DNA of 64,000 nt from Varibaculum cambriense (GTDB lineage Bacteria; Actinomycetota; Actinomycetes; Actinomycetales; Actinomycetaceae). Positions 1-9,432 of this stretch are shown piece by piece. The notes beneath the pieces were generated by a model. It saw only the letters and a list, made by a program, of their open reading frames with translations, did not search any database and had not been told where the DNA came from. The translations under genes were made by a program, and so were the position numbers. The number at the start of each line of letters is the position of its first letter. Within the stretch, counting starts at the first letter, position 1. Location of the stretch: contig NZ_JAKNHJ010000001.1 of NCBI RefSeq assembly GCF_022133705.1, positions 170,857 to 234,856 of the forward strand. The letters run 5' to 3'.

Positions 1-304
1 CGGCCGCCGATGGCGCCAGGGAAACCAGCCAGATTTCTAGTGAGCTAACGGCAGAAACTAGCCAAGCTTCCTCGGCGGATCTGCTGTTAGGGCGGTAATC
101 CTAACGGCAGCGAGCGCAATGCAAGGACGGGTCTGCCTTTCCAAAGAAGTGGCTAAATCGGTCGCTACCGCTTTTCGTTGTGTGGAAAAATCCTAGCTAT
201 GACTGGGGATTCTGGCTATGGATCCCATTCTTTCTTCCGGTTTGATTCTCTTTGAGGGCGTTGATGCAAGAGTGTCAAATGTTGCGATAAGCTAGACCTT
301 CAGG
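1..304. other. Left-edge non-coding stretch with a possible gene tail
   Basis: One frame stays open from the left edge to a TAA at 96-98 and would encode about 31 residues rich in Ser, Thr and Ala ending in DLLLGR. This may be the 3' end of an upstream + strand gene, but no family is recognisable. The ten bases CTAACGGCAG occur twice (about 46-55 and 101-110). From about 100 to nrdR no gene, RNA or clear promoter is visible. Confidence 0.3.
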
Positions 305-802
305 ATGCTTATTGATGGGGGAAAGTTGCACTGTCCGTTTTGCCATAATGATGATTCGCGGGTAATCGATTCTCGGACTGCCGAAGAAGGAAATGCTATC
401 CGTCGGCGACGCGAATGCACCAAATGCAATAAGCGTTTTACCACTATTGAAACTGCAGCTTTATCCGTGAAAAAACGCTCCGGTATTTTGGAGCCGTTTT
501 CACGGGAAAAAGTGATTAGTGGGGTTCGAAAAGCCTGCCAGGGGCGTCCCGTCAGTAGTGATGACCTTGCACAATTGGCACAACAGGTAGAAGAAAATCT
601 ACGGGCGAGCGGAAAATCGCAAATTGACTCCCAACGCATTGGGCGGGCTATCCTGGAGCCGCTCCGAGAACTAGATGTGGTCGCTTACCTGCGATTTGCG
701 TCCGTGTATTCCAGTTTTGACGATCTAGAAGACTTCCAAACTGCCATCGACGAGATTAGATCGCAACAAAAAGCTAACGCAGCTGCAATACTCGCAGACT
801 AA
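305..802 (+). CDS. nrdR: Transcriptional repressor NrdR
   Basis: NrdR is a small zinc-finger plus ATP-cone repressor of ribonucleotide reductase genes that senses the dATP/ATP balance. The translation (165 aa) shows the four zinc-binding cysteines C10, C13, C38 and C41 (HCPFC and ECTKC). An ATP-cone follows from about residue 55, beginning [16 protein letters not shown], and the length is normal for the family (about 150-160 aa). NrdR proteins usually begin directly at M-HCPFC, which corresponds here to a TTG at 326. The upstream ATG at 305 adds seven residues. Neither start has an ideally spaced ribosome-binding site, so the start is uncertain. The 3' end overlaps the convergent serA end by 29 bases. 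Confidence 0.93.
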   Translation: MLIDGGKLHCPFCHNDDSRVIDSRTAEEGNAIRRRRECTKCNKRFTTIETAALSVKKRSGILEPFSREKVISGVRKACQGRPVSSDDLAQLAQQVEENLRASGKSQIDSQRIGRAILEPLRELDVVAYLRFASVYSSFDDLEDFQTAIDEIRSQQKANAAAILAD

Positions 803-1982
803 TAGTTTCGGGCATTGAACGGATTTCGGCAACTGCCGATACTGGAAGCTCCGAAGCAATATCAGTTAGGGCATACCCTACCTGGCCTTCGGTACCTAAA
901 ATCTGACCGTTAATGTTCACATTTTGGTTGGCGAAAACCTGGTTGATGCGCCCCAGCACCCCTGGAGTATTGGTGTGCATGAATGCTAGTCGGTACCAAG
1001 AATCCGGATGAGAATTGAGTTTCAAGTTTGGCATATTAACGCTCATCTCGGTACTACCTCGGTGCCAGTAGTCCGCAATTTTATGCGCTACAAACTGACC
1101 GATATCAAATTGTGCCTCCAAAGTTGAGCCGCCGATGTGCGGAGTCAAAATCGTGTTCGGCAGTCCTAGTAGCGGGGAATGGAACTCGTTCCCGTTCTTT
1201 TGCGGTTCCTCGGGATACACATCTACCGCAGCGCCAGAGATTTTTCCGGAACGAATGTTTTCAGCTAAAGCATCGACATCTACTACTATGCCGCGCGAGA
1301 GGTTAATGAAAATCGCGCCCTCTTTCATCTGTTCGAACTCGCGTTTGCCGATCAAGCCCTCATTCGATTTGCGCCCGTCCACGTGCAGGGAAATAAAGTC
1401 GGCAGTTTTTAGCACTTCATCCATGGAGGGCAAAGCGCGGGCATTACCCATTGCGAGGCGCTGGGCGGAGTCATAGAAGACGACATTCATTCCCAAGGCT
1501 TCAGCTAAGACCGAAAGCTGGGTACCAATATTTCCATAGCCAATAATCCCCAGAGTTTTTCCGCGAACCTCGTGAGACCCTGAAGCACTTTTATTCCAAA
1601 TTCCGCGTTGTAAATCCTGGTTGCGGGTTTCCACGTGACGCGCCAGGTTGATAATGTGCCCGACGGCCAGCTCTACTACCGAGCGAGTGTTGGAGTAGGG
1701 GGCATTAAAGACCGTTACTCCCGCTTGGGTGGCGGCTGACAAATCTACCTGGTTAGTGCCAATACAAAAACAACCGACCACTTTTAGGCGAGGGCAAGCA
1801 GAAATCACTCGGGAAGTTACCTGGGTTTTTGAACGAATCCCCACGATATCGGCATCCTGGAGGCGTTCGATCAGCGCGTCGTCTTCCAGGGCGCCTTTTA
1901 CTCGCTCTACTTCAATGTCGTAACCGGTAAAAACTTCATCCGCTACCTGGTGCGGATCCTCAAGTAAAACTGCCTTCGTCAT
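774..1982 (-). CDS. serA: D-3-phosphoglycerate dehydrogenase (ACT-domain type)
   Basis: This enzyme catalyses NAD-dependent oxidation of 3-phosphoglycerate to 3-phosphohydroxypyruvate, the first step of serine synthesis. The 402-aa product has the D-isomer-specific 2-hydroxyacid dehydrogenase layout. It has a substrate domain, a Rossmann domain with GIIGYGNIG (about residues 145-153), the catalytic Arg in INLSRG, Glu in YPEEP and His in PHIGGS. It ends with a short ACT domain (about 330-402, beginning [12 protein letters not shown]) that in E. coli SerA binds L-serine. It therefore resembles the compact E. coli-type enzyme rather than the longer mycobacterial type with an inserted domain. The ATG at 1982 is preceded by a good GGAGG. 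Serine feedback inhibition is expected from the family, not shown here. Confidence 0.92.
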   Translation of the reverse strand: MTKAVLLEDPHQVADEVFTGYDIEVERVKGALEDDALIERLQDADIVGIRSKTQVTSRVISACPRLKVVGCFCIGTNQVDLSAATQAGVTVFNAPYSNTRSVVELAVGHIINLARHVETRNQDLQRGIWNKSASGSHEVRGKTLGIIGYGNIGTQLSVLAEALGMNVVFYDSAQRLAMGNARALPSMDEVLKTADFISLHVDGRKSNEGLIGKREFEQMKEGAIFINLSRGIVVDVDALAENIRSGKISGAAVDVYPEEPQKNGNEFHSPLLGLPNTILTPHIGGSTLEAQFDIGQFVAHKIADYWHRGSTEMSVNMPNLKLNSHPDSWYRLAFMHTNTPGVLGRINQVFANQNVNINGQILGTEGQVGYALTDIASELPVSAVAEIRSMPETISLRVLQLR

Positions 1983-2056
1983 GCCTCCATCTTTTCAGCG
2001 CTAACCACGCTTGGCAAAACCGTCCGTTCTCCGGTATTTAAACCCGGTATTCCCCG

Positions 2057-4339
2057 TTACTTCCACCCTGCTGGCAGCTGCTGGGTGTAGAGAGTAACTA
2101 GCCGACGGGTGGGGCGAGTCATGGACACAAAGAGATTACCAACGCTTTGGGCAGATATATTAACCGGTTCTAGCAAAATTACGCTATCGAACTCTAAGCC
2201 CTTCGAAGTGACCGCATCTATTACACACACCCGATCACTAATCGGATCGCTCCCCACCGGGACGGGGAGCTTGCTGGCAAGCTGCAAAACCGTAGAATAA
2301 TCACGCTGCGCGCAAATCAGGGCAATGCGTCCTCGTCCCGCTCCTAAAACACTTTCTAAATAGCTGATCTCGTTGGAAACTGTTTCCTGCAAAGCAGAGA
2401 TGTCAAGGACGGCTACCTGGCGGGTTATCAGCGAGTTCGGATCTTGTCTAACCGCTTGAACCGGATAAGGGGAGGGGCGCCCAGCGGCAGTGGTAACCGC
2501 CTCCGCTAAATCCATGATTTCTTTCGGGGTGCGATAACAAACCGTTAAATAGGCTTCTTCCTCCAGAGCATCTCCGGCAGGCCCTAGCAGCTGGCGCCAA
2601 GAAGATCCCCCAGCGGAAATCCGCTGGGCTAAGTCACCCACTACGGTAAAAGAACGCGAAGGGCAGCGCCGCAACAGGCAGCGCCAATCCATCGGGGACA
2701 GTTCCTGAGCTTCATCCACCACTACGTGTCCATAGGTCCAGGTGCGATCCTTATAGGCTTTCTCTGCTAGGGAGGACTGTTCAATGTTTCCAGCGGCGCT
2801 TGTGGCCAGCATGTTAGCGGAGACAATTCCGTCTCCCAGTCCTTGTCCCTCGATCGCGGCTTGAGCCCGTGATAGCTCTCGCTCGCGGGCAGCAGATCGG
2901 GAGCGACGAGAAGTAGGAGAGGTAGTATTTGGTGCCTCTCCCAGCAGTTCCGCGAGCTCATCGAGTAACGGCACGTCAGCAGGGGTAAATGACTCCTGCT
3001 TGGGGCGATAAAGTATCTCTTGCTCTTCGGAGCTGAATTCACTGGCAAAACGGGCAAGAAATGCTGGGTAAGCGTAAAGACGCCGTAATAGATCCTGCGC
3101 CGAATAAGGCATCCAGCAAAGGTTGATTGCGCGACGCACATTAAGGTTGGAACGCAGATCTTCGCGCACTAGGGCGCGTTCAGAAATTGCGTCGCGACTA
3201 GTTTCTATTTCCCCTAAGCCGGCCTGCCGAGCGGCGGCAGTTAATTCTGCTTGTTCTCGGCGGGTTTCGCTATCCAAATATTGGTCAGTTAAAGAATCTA
3301 AAACGTGGGCAACGAAGAGTTCCCGTGCCTGGTTATGCGGCTTGCCACTAAGACGGGCGCTGCGAATCGCCTCTTTTACTATTCGCGGTCGCAGGAGCAG
3401 TTTAGTAGCGCCTACCGTTAGCGGCTGATCAGAATCGGGAACCCGTTGCAGCGATCGTACTGCCTGCTTAATTAGGTTTGCCCAACGTAAATCTCCCTTT
3501 AAAGCCGAGACTTTCGGATGTTCTTTACCCGGGGCTCTAGTTCCGGGCAATAGATTACCCATGGTGGTGGAAACCACCCCGGTTTCTCCTAGCGCAGGTA
3601 GTACTTGCTCAATGTAGCGTAAGAAAGCGGGGGAGGGACCTACTATTAGCACCCCGGATTTTTCTAAGCGTTCGGCCTGTTCATATAGTAAATAGGCCGC
3701 GCGGTGCAGTGCCACAGCGGTTTTACCAGTGCCCGGTCCGCCCTGGATTACCAGGATTTGAGAAGTGTTCGCACGGATTATTCGATCCTGCTCACCTTGG
3801 ATGGTGGCCACAATATCGCCCATATGGCCAGAGCGTTCTGCTCGGAGCGCTGCCAATAGTGCGCCCTCCCCCTGGAGCTGGATCCCTTCTTCACTGCTGT
3901 GAGATAAATCGAAGGCTTCGTCCTCTAGCGAAATTACCTCCCGGCGATGCAGACCTATATGGCGCCGCCTAGCCATTCCCAGAGGGTGGCGGGCAGTGGC
4001 TTGGTAAAAGGCAGTAGCGGCGTTAGCCCTCCAATCCATTAACACCTGAGCGTGATCGCTATCTTGCAGTCCTACTCGCCCGATATAGAAATCTTTCCCA
4101 GTCAGGGGAGTCAGTTTTCCAAATACTAAGCGTTCTTCTACCCGTTCCAAGCGGGCGGCTTGGTCTCCCAAATGAGCTGCCATTACGTCGCGTTCCGAGC
4201 GGTTTTGGGGAGAACCGGTGGCGCCAAGGGCTTGAACCTGGCGCTGGCGCTGGCGGTAACGAGTGCGGGCATCATCTAAAACCTGGTAAATGTGGTCTAC
4301 GGCCTGCTGCTCCGCCTCTAGCTGCTCGGGATCATTCAA
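2057..4339 (-). CDS. helD: HelD-like RNA polymerase-associated ATPase (UvrD/Rep superfamily)
   Basis: The 760-aa protein has an N-terminal coiled-coil (EQLEAEQQAVDHIYQ..., about residues 1-85). Walker A is GGPGTGKT (about 205-212), Walker B is VVVDEAQE (about 540-547), and later superfamily 1 motifs follow (GDLAQRISAGG, CYRTPKEI). The overall size and the coiled-coil ahead of the ATPase match the HelD family, which in Gram-positives removes and recycles stalled RNA polymerase and can affect rifamycin tolerance. A repair helicase of the UvrD group is the alternative, but the N-terminal coiled-coil favours HelD. The start codon is a TTG at 4337-4339 preceded by an AAGGAAGGGG ribosome-binding site. 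It is divergent from the downstream PAC2 gene. Confidence 0.85.
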   Translation of the reverse strand: MNDPEQLEAEQQAVDHIYQVLDDARTRYRQRQRQVQALGATGSPQNRSERDVMAAHLGDQAARLERVEERLVFGKLTPLTGKDFYIGRVGLQDSDHAQVLMDWRANAATAFYQATARHPLGMARRRHIGLHRREVISLEDEAFDLSHSSEEGIQLQGEGALLAALRAERSGHMGDIVATIQGEQDRIIRANTSQILVIQGGPGTGKTAVALHRAAYLLYEQAERLEKSGVLIVGPSPAFLRYIEQVLPALGETGVVSTTMGNLLPGTRAPGKEHPKVSALKGDLRWANLIKQAVRSLQRVPDSDQPLTVGATKLLLRPRIVKEAIRSARLSGKPHNQARELFVAHVLDSLTDQYLDSETRREQAELTAAARQAGLGEIETSRDAISERALVREDLRSNLNVRRAINLCWMPYSAQDLLRRLYAYPAFLARFASEFSSEEQEILYRPKQESFTPADVPLLDELAELLGEAPNTTSPTSRRSRSAARERELSRAQAAIEGQGLGDGIVSANMLATSAAGNIEQSSLAEKAYKDRTWTYGHVVVDEAQELSPMDWRCLLRRCPSRSFTVVGDLAQRISAGGSSWRQLLGPAGDALEEEAYLTVCYRTPKEIMDLAEAVTTAAGRPSPYPVQAVRQDPNSLITRQVAVLDISALQETVSNEISYLESVLGAGRGRIALICAQRDYSTVLQLASKLPVPVGSDPISDRVCVIDAVTSKGLEFDSVILLEPVNISAQSVGNLFVSMTRPTRRLVTLYTQQLPAGWK

Positions 4340-4470
4340 GAAGAGCCCCTTCCTTTAAGAAAAAGTAGGCATCTATTCTACCCGCTATCGCTGAAAAGCG
4401 CATAGCTCGGGCGAGGGGCGATGCATGCGTGGCATTTGCCGGGTAGGCTGGACTAAAGAATGGAGGGTAG

Positions 4471-5808
4471 ATGACAGATAGCAGCCGTTTTATAATCCCC
4501 GGTCCTGCCTACGAGGATACCCAGGCAGAGGTGCTGCTCTACGCCTTTTCGGGGGCAATCGATTCCGGTGATATTGGCGGAATGATTATTGAGCAGCTAT
4601 TGCATGCCCTTCCGCATGAAGAAGTTGCGCGTTTTTCCCTAGAGACGGTACTGGATTACCGGGCGCGGCGTCCTCGAATAACCATTGAAAACTGGATGAT
4701 GACCGATATGCGTTACCCCAGTTGCACCCTGGAGCGGATTACTGATTATTCCGGACGTCAGATTTTGTTACTGCGCGGACTAGAACCTGACATTAACTGG
4801 GAAGATTTTTCCCTGGCTATTTTCGAGGTTTGTCAAAAGATGGGGGTAAAACAGGCAGTTGATCTGATGGGGATAGCTGCCAATATTCCCCACACCCGGA
4901 TCCCCTTCATTAACCAGACTTCTCCCAATCCGGATATTTTGCCTCCGCAAACTGAGATGCCAGGTACTTTCATTATCACTGCCTCTTTTGGGCAGTACCT
5001 GCAGATGCTATTCCAGATGATTTCCGTGCAAGCACGAGGAATCGTAGTGGGGGTTCCTTATTACTTGGCAGACGGGCAATATCCGCCGGGGGCAGTTAGC
5101 GCGATCCAATATCTTTCTGAGACTCTCAATCTGGATTTACCGATGGGAGATTTGGAAGCAGCCAGTACCCAAATGATCAAAGAGATCAGTGCGCAGCTCG
5201 AAGAAAACCCCGAAGCTAAAGAACTGATTGAAAAAATGGAGCAGCACTACGACGAGGCGCTAACCCAACCCTGGGGAGAGCTGCATCCGAAGTCTTTAGC
5301 CGAATCAGTGGATTCCCGGTCGGGAGAGGCGATTGCAGAGCGCATTGAAAAGTTCTTGGCGCAAGTAAATCCTCAGGACGCCCCCGAAGAAGCCGCGGAG
5401 GGACTCTTGGCGGGAAGGGATGATTTGCTGGCGCACCTGGCACGAAAAGTTGCCTCCCGCCAGCTGGGAAATACTAATATGCAGCCCCCGGAACAGGTAT
5501 TTAAGGCCGTTGGAGGCCGATCCGGACAGTCCTTTTCGCCCACGAAGGAATCTCAGCCTGGGAATGCAGGAGAAGTTAAATCCCCCACGGCGGGCGTTAA
5601 AGGCAAGACGGTTGCACCAGGTAGTGCCCCGCAGGGTAGGCATTTTCCGCCGCGCCGCTCCCATTTGCAGCGTAAACAAGCTGAAAACAAGTCCGGTGGC
5701 TCCGGTCCAGCTACCCCAGCTCCGCCACCTCCTCCCCGTAGTCAGGAAGAATCTCTAACAGACCAGCATCGCAGCTTAGAAGATAACGGGGATAGCGGGA
5801 AGAACTGA
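4471..5808 (+). CDS. PAC2 family protein with long disordered C-terminal tail
   Basis: The product has 445 aa. Residues about 1-290 match the actinobacterial PAC2 family (proteasome-assembly-chaperone-like fold), with the typical N-terminus FIIPGPAYED and the internal GIVVGVPYYLADGQYPPGA segment. From about residue 300 the protein is Pro/Ser/Gly/Lys-rich and ends in a stretch with PAPPPPPRS, which looks disordered. That makes it longer than the roughly 300-aa relatives I know. The cellular function of the actinobacterial family is not established. A GGAGG ribosome-binding site lies just before the ATG. The stop is only three bases from the dinB start, so the two are probably co-translated. 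Confidence 0.85.
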   Translation: MTDSSRFIIPGPAYEDTQAEVLLYAFSGAIDSGDIGGMIIEQLLHALPHEEVARFSLETVLDYRARRPRITIENWMMTDMRYPSCTLERITDYSGRQILLLRGLEPDINWEDFSLAIFEVCQKMGVKQAVDLMGIAANIPHTRIPFINQTSPNPDILPPQTEMPGTFIITASFGQYLQMLFQMISVQARGIVVGVPYYLADGQYPPGAVSAIQYLSETLNLDLPMGDLEAASTQMIKEISAQLEENPEAKELIEKMEQHYDEALTQPWGELHPKSLAESVDSRSGEAIAERIEKFLAQVNPQDAPEEAAEGLLAGRDDLLAHLARKVASRQLGNTNMQPPEQVFKAVGGRSGQSFSPTKESQPGNAGEVKSPTAGVKGKTVAPGSAPQGRHFPPRRSHLQRKQAENKSGGSGPATPAPPPPPRSQEESLTDQHRSLEDNGDSGKN

Positions 5809-5811
5809 CCG

Positions 5812-7065
5812 GTGAGTAAAGCTCCACAGTCTGCCGCCGCCAAAAAAGATTGGGGCAGCGATGATAGCGGAACCAATATTCTGCATGTCGACATGGATGC
5901 TTTTTTCGTGGAAGCCGAGATTCTGCGCGACCCTACCTTACGGGGCAAACCGGTAATCGTAGGAGGCAAAAGCAATCGCGGAGTGGTTTCTTCGGCTTCC
6001 TATGAAGCCAGGGCACACGGTGTACACGCGGCGATGCCAGTTTCTCAGGCCAAGCGAATGTGTCCCCAAGCGATAGTGGTCGCCTCCGGGCATGGCTACT
6101 ACTCGCAGCTGTCTAAGAAAGTCATGAGAATTCTAGGGGAAATCACCCCGGTGATGGAACAAATATCGATTGACGAGGCTTTCTTAGAGGTCTCCGGAGC
6201 GCGCCGGAGACTGGGAACCCCTTTAGAGATAGCTCACCTGCTACGTAAACGGATCCGAGAAGAACTTTCTTTACCGGCCTCGATAGGAATCGGGGCCAAT
6301 AAATTAGTCGCTAAAATCGCCTCTGCCCATGCCAAACCAGACGGGGTGCTACTGATACCCGCGGACAAAACCAGGGATTTTTTGCAGATTTTGCCAGTGG
6401 GTGCCATCCCGGGGATCGGAGCCGCAGCAGGCGCCAAACTTGAGCGCAAGGGAATTGAAACCGTCGGGCAAATGACCACTTTAAGCATTTCCCAATTGAA
6501 TTCCCTATTTGGGAAAGCCTTGGGAGTGCGCCTTTATCAATTATGTCGGGGGCAAGATTCGCGCCGAGTAGGCGCCGGGAGCAAAGAAAAATCCATCGGA
6601 ACCGAGATTACTTTCACGCTCGATGTCCATTCGCGAGAAACTATTGCGGCAACTTTACTGGATCAAGCGCACCAATGCGCGGCACGGCTACGCGCCAATG
6701 ATCTTTTAGCTGGCAATGTCACTATTAAAATACGAGCCGCCGATTTTCGTACCTGGACTCGTTCCCACACTCTGAGCCAGCCCACCGACGTTGCGCGCGA
6801 GATTGCGCGTCAAGCTTTGGAGTTGTTTGCGAAAGAGCATATGCCAAAGGGAGGAATTCGTCTGGTAGGAGTCACTACCAAAGAATTAATCTCTGCCACT
6901 TCGGGGGTGCAGCTAGCGTGGGGGAGTGATAGTCGCGGACGCGCCACGGAAATAGCGATGGATAGGATTCACCAGAAATTTGGTACTACTTCCCTGCGTC
7001 CGGCTACGCTAGTTACGCCCGGGAAGAACTCTGGGGCGCCAAGTTATGAAACTGAATCTGACTGA
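5812..7065 (+). CDS. dinB: DNA polymerase IV (Y-family translesion polymerase)
   Basis: This is an error-prone, non-processive polymerase that bypasses damaged templates. The 417-aa product contains the Y-family metal-binding motifs ILHVDMDAFF (about residues 23-32) and SIDEAFLEV (about 118-126). The helix-hairpin-helix thumb (ILPVGAIPGIGAAAGAKL) and the little-finger domain with TLRPATL-like ending follow. The start is a GTG at 5812, three bases after the PAC2 stop. Many actinobacterial DinB proteins carry a QLxLF beta-clamp-binding motif near the position where this one reads VQLAWG, so the clamp contact may be diverged (inference). A DUF3040 gene follows after about 56 bases. Confidence 0.92.
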   Translation: MSKAPQSAAAKKDWGSDDSGTNILHVDMDAFFVEAEILRDPTLRGKPVIVGGKSNRGVVSSASYEARAHGVHAAMPVSQAKRMCPQAIVVASGHGYYSQLSKKVMRILGEITPVMEQISIDEAFLEVSGARRRLGTPLEIAHLLRKRIREELSLPASIGIGANKLVAKIASAHAKPDGVLLIPADKTRDFLQILPVGAIPGIGAAAGAKLERKGIETVGQMTTLSISQLNSLFGKALGVRLYQLCRGQDSRRVGAGSKEKSIGTEITFTLDVHSRETIAATLLDQAHQCAARLRANDLLAGNVTIKIRAADFRTWTRSHTLSQPTDVAREIARQALELFAKEHMPKGGIRLVGVTTKELISATSGVQLAWGSDSRGRATEIAMDRIHQKFGTTSLRPATLVTPGKNSGAPSYETESD

Positions 7066-7121
7066 ACTAGGTTTTTGTTTTATGCTGGAAGAAGCATTTA
7101 CGCGGAAAGGAGAGAACTACC

Positions 7122-7544
7122 GTGGGACTATCTGAACAAGAAAAACAGATTCTCGCAGATATGGAACGCCAATTCTCTGATGTCCGCGTGGCTGAAGCTC
7201 CGGTTGCTAAAAGCGCTGGGTCAGAAAAGTCGCAAAAATTGAACTTTTCGCCCAAGCTGGTCGCCACGATGACGCTACTAGTCCTGATGGGGATTGCGCT
7301 GCTGGTCGTGGGGATTTCAGTATGGACAATCTCTAAGTTTTTAGCGATAGTCGTAGCGGTCGCCGGGTTCATAGTGGTGCTTTTTGCTGTGACCTTACCG
7401 ATGAATTCGCGGTTTTCAAGCTTCGGAGTAAATCCCAATAAAACTGCAACTAATAACCGGTCTGCGGCAAATATCCCGGGCTCGAAGCGCTCTTTTAAGC
7501 AGCGTCAGGAAGAGAAATGGGATCGCCGCAATGGTGAACGTTAG
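7122..7544 (+). CDS. DUF3040 membrane protein
   Basis: The 140-aa protein begins with the conserved GLSEQEKQILADMERQF motif of the actinobacterial DUF3040 family. Two hydrophobic segments follow (about residues 48-67 and 70-90) that should form a membrane hairpin, and then a basic tail rich in Arg and Lys. Members are commonly found just upstream of mraZ and the division cluster in Actinobacteria, as here, but their function is unknown. The start is GTG, preceded by AAAGGAGA with good spacing. Confidence 0.85.
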   Translation: MGLSEQEKQILADMERQFSDVRVAEAPVAKSAGSEKSQKLNFSPKLVATMTLLVLMGIALLVVGISVWTISKFLAIVVAVAGFIVVLFAVTLPMNSRFSSFGVNPNKTATNNRSAANIPGSKRSFKQRQEEKWDRRNGER

Positions 7545-7788
7545 TTAGCTAAGCTTTCACTCTTATTTAAATCTTGCAATTATTTTGTTTAAAAACTTCT
7601 GGGACGCTTATTGATATTTCCGCGCCCCTTTGGGCAATGGACGGTTGCCGCCCTTGCTGCGACCGATAGGTTTTCTCTTTTCTGATATTTAAGTATCAGC
7701 TCTCGTACTTCCGGTTACAAAAACCAGAATTAGATTTTTTACTCCACTTTGATTTGGCAGTAATCCGCGCAGGTAAAACTGGAAATTG
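7545..7788. other. AT-rich intergenic stretch upstream of the mraZ promoter
   Basis: No gene is visible between the DUF3040 stop and the mraZ control region. An imperfect inverted repeat (GGGCAA near 7633 with TTGCC-GCCC near 7646) lacks a T-run and could be a weak hairpin only. Confidence 0.4.
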
Positions 7789-7818
7789 TTGCCATTATGT
7801 TTCTAGAAACACCACTAT
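7789..7818 (+). promoter_or_regulatory. Candidate mraZ promoter
   Basis: TTGCCA (7789-7794) and CACTAT (7813-7818) are separated by 18 bases. This is a modest match to a housekeeping sigma promoter, placed directly upstream of the MraZ-type repeats. It is an assignment by eye only. Confidence 0.3.
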
Positions 7819-7826
7819 TGCGCGCC

Positions 7827-7866
7827 AAAGTGGAGAAAAATGGGGTAAAGTGGAGCTATCTGGTTG
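7827..7866 (+). promoter_or_regulatory. MraZ operator repeats
   Basis: Three head-to-tail 10-base units, AAAGTGGAGA, AAAATGGGGT and AAAGTGGAGC (7827-7856), are followed by a weaker fourth, TATCTGGTTG. Each carries a TGG core at a 10-bp period. MraZ is known to bind tandem TGG-containing repeats of this spacing ahead of its own gene and to repress the cluster. The array ends 17 bases before the mraZ ATG and lies after the candidate promoter. Confidence 0.75.
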
Positions 7867-7883
7867 GAAAGGAGGTAGCGCCC

Positions 7884-8315
7884 ATGTTTTTAGGTTCCTA
7901 TGAACCCAAAATGGACGATAAAGGACGCTTGATTCTTCCAGCCAAATTCCGGGATCAATTAGCGGGTGGATTAGTAATCACTCGAGGTCAAGATCGTTGT
8001 CTCTATGTTTTTCCGGTAGCCGAGTTTGAACGGATGTACCAGGAACTACGCCGGGCTCCACTTTCCTCCCGTCAAGGTCGCGACTACGTTAGGGTCATGC
8101 TTTCCGGTGCTTCTGATGAAATCCCGGATAAACAAGGCCGGATCGTGATTCCACCCCAATTGCGCGCCTATGCAGATCTAGGTAAGCAGCTAGCGGTAAT
8201 CGGCGCCGGATCGCGAGTGGAAATCTGGAACGGCCAAGCTTGGAACCAATATTTAACCGAGCAGGAAGAAGCCTTCGCCCAAACCGGAGAGGAAGTGATT
8301 CCTGGAATGTTCTAA
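7884..8315 (+). CDS. mraZ: Transcriptional regulator MraZ
   Basis: MraZ is a DNA-binding protein of the AbrB-like swapped-hairpin fold that forms rings and autoregulates the division/cell-wall cluster. The start at 7884 gives 143 aa, the usual family length, beginning [23 protein letters not shown]. It has a strong GGAAAGGAGG ribosome-binding site. An in-frame extension to 7797 exists but would translate straight through the operator repeats, so I reject it. Two copies of the D-x-K-G-R-x-x-(I/L)-P motif (DDKGRLILP and DKQGRIVIP) mark the two MraZ half-domains. Confidence 0.95.
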   Translation: MFLGSYEPKMDDKGRLILPAKFRDQLAGGLVITRGQDRCLYVFPVAEFERMYQELRRAPLSSRQGRDYVRVMLSGASDEIPDKQGRIVIPPQLRAYADLGKQLAVIGAGSRVEIWNGQAWNQYLTEQEEAFAQTGEEVIPGMF

Positions 8316-8436
8316 CTTGGAGAACCCGGCCTCTTCCCGAATGCTCTGATGCCTCTTCCCCGGTAGCAGATCGTCGGGGAGAGCCCTGGTTTTCCAAAAT
8401 TTTTTTCCCACCTGTCCCAACTTCCAAAAGGAAACC

Positions 8437-9432
8437 ATGTTCCCAAACACTGTTTTTACTCATCAGCCGGTGCTAGCTGCACGCTGCATCGAGCTTTTGG
8501 GGCAGGGGATTGAGCGAGCGGGAAAACAAGGACGCGCCCTGGTAATCGATGGCACTTTGGGGCTAGGAGGGCATAGCGAGCTTATTTTGCAGACCTACCC
8601 ACAGGTGCATTTGATCGGGATTGACCGGGACAAACAGGCGCTCGCGAGAGCCAGTAGGCGGCTGGGTGAATACTCTTGCCGGTTTACAGCGGTACATGCA
8701 ACCTACGATGCGATTGGGCAAGTGGCGGCGGCATATCATGACGAAGATTATCCCTTAGGTGGCATATTGATGGATCTAGGAGTTTCTTCGCTGCAGCTCG
8801 ATGACACGGCGCGTGGTTTTAGCTACGCCCGAGATACCGATCTTGATATGCGCATGGATCAAAGCAGCGGTAAAACTGCGGCCGACTTGTTGGCAGAGCT
8901 CTCCGACGTGGAGCTTACAAAAATTTTGCGCGAGGCCGGAGAAGAAAAGTTCGCTGCTCGCATTGCCCGGGAAATAGTAAAGACCCGAGAGAAAACTCCC
9001 GTTACTTCCTCTGCGCAGTTAGTAGAGATAGTTCGGGACGCTATTCCCGCTCCGGCGCGTCGCACCGGGGGTAACCCTGCCAAGAGAACCTTCCAGGCAT
9101 TGCGGATAGCAGTAAATCAAGAGTTAAGTATCCTCAAACGAACGATCCCTGCCGCTCTGGAAAGCCTGGCACCCGGTGGGGTGATGGTGGTGGAAGCTTA
9201 CCAATCCCTAGAAGACCGGATAGTTAAACAGGCATTTTCGCAGGTATCGAAAGCAGCGACCCCAGAGGGGATTCCGGTAGCAGAGCCAATAGCTTTCCAG
9301 TTGCTCATTAATGGAGCCGAAAAAGCCGGAGAAACCGAAATATCCAATAATCCTCGTGCCGCATCGGTGCGGTTACGGGCGATTACCAAGTTAAGTGAGC
9401 CCGCAGAAAGGACCCGAGAGTACCATGTCTAA
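8437..9432 (+). CDS. rsmH: 16S rRNA (cytosine-1402 N4) methyltransferase RsmH
   Basis: RsmH (MraW) transfers a methyl group from S-adenosylmethionine to N4 of C1402 in 16S rRNA near the P site. The 331-aa product shows the SAM-binding loop DGTLGLGGHSE (about residues 39-49). It also has the family block MDLGVSSLQLDDTARGFSY with LDMRMD, and GGNPAKRTFQALRIAVN. It lies 121 bases after mraZ, and its last eight bases overlap the ftsL start, so it belongs to the same transcription unit. Confidence 0.95.
   Translation: MFPNTVFTHQPVLAARCIELLGQGIERAGKQGRALVIDGTLGLGGHSELILQTYPQVHLIGIDRDKQALARASRRLGEYSCRFTAVHATYDAIGQVAAAYHDEDYPLGGILMDLGVSSLQLDDTARGFSYARDTDLDMRMDQSSGKTAADLLAELSDVELTKILREAGEEKFAARIAREIVKTREKTPVTSSAQLVEIVRDAIPAPARRTGGNPAKRTFQALRIAVNQELSILKRTIPAALESLAPGGVMVVEAYQSLEDRIVKQAFSQVSKAATPEGIPVAEPIAFQLLINGAEKAGETEISNNPRAASVRLRAITKLSEPAERTREYHV

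Noticed and set aside
7797-7883. N-terminal extension of MraZ
   Set aside because: It would translate the operator repeats, gives an over-long protein, and the ATG at 7884 has a far better ribosome-binding site and the conserved N-terminus.
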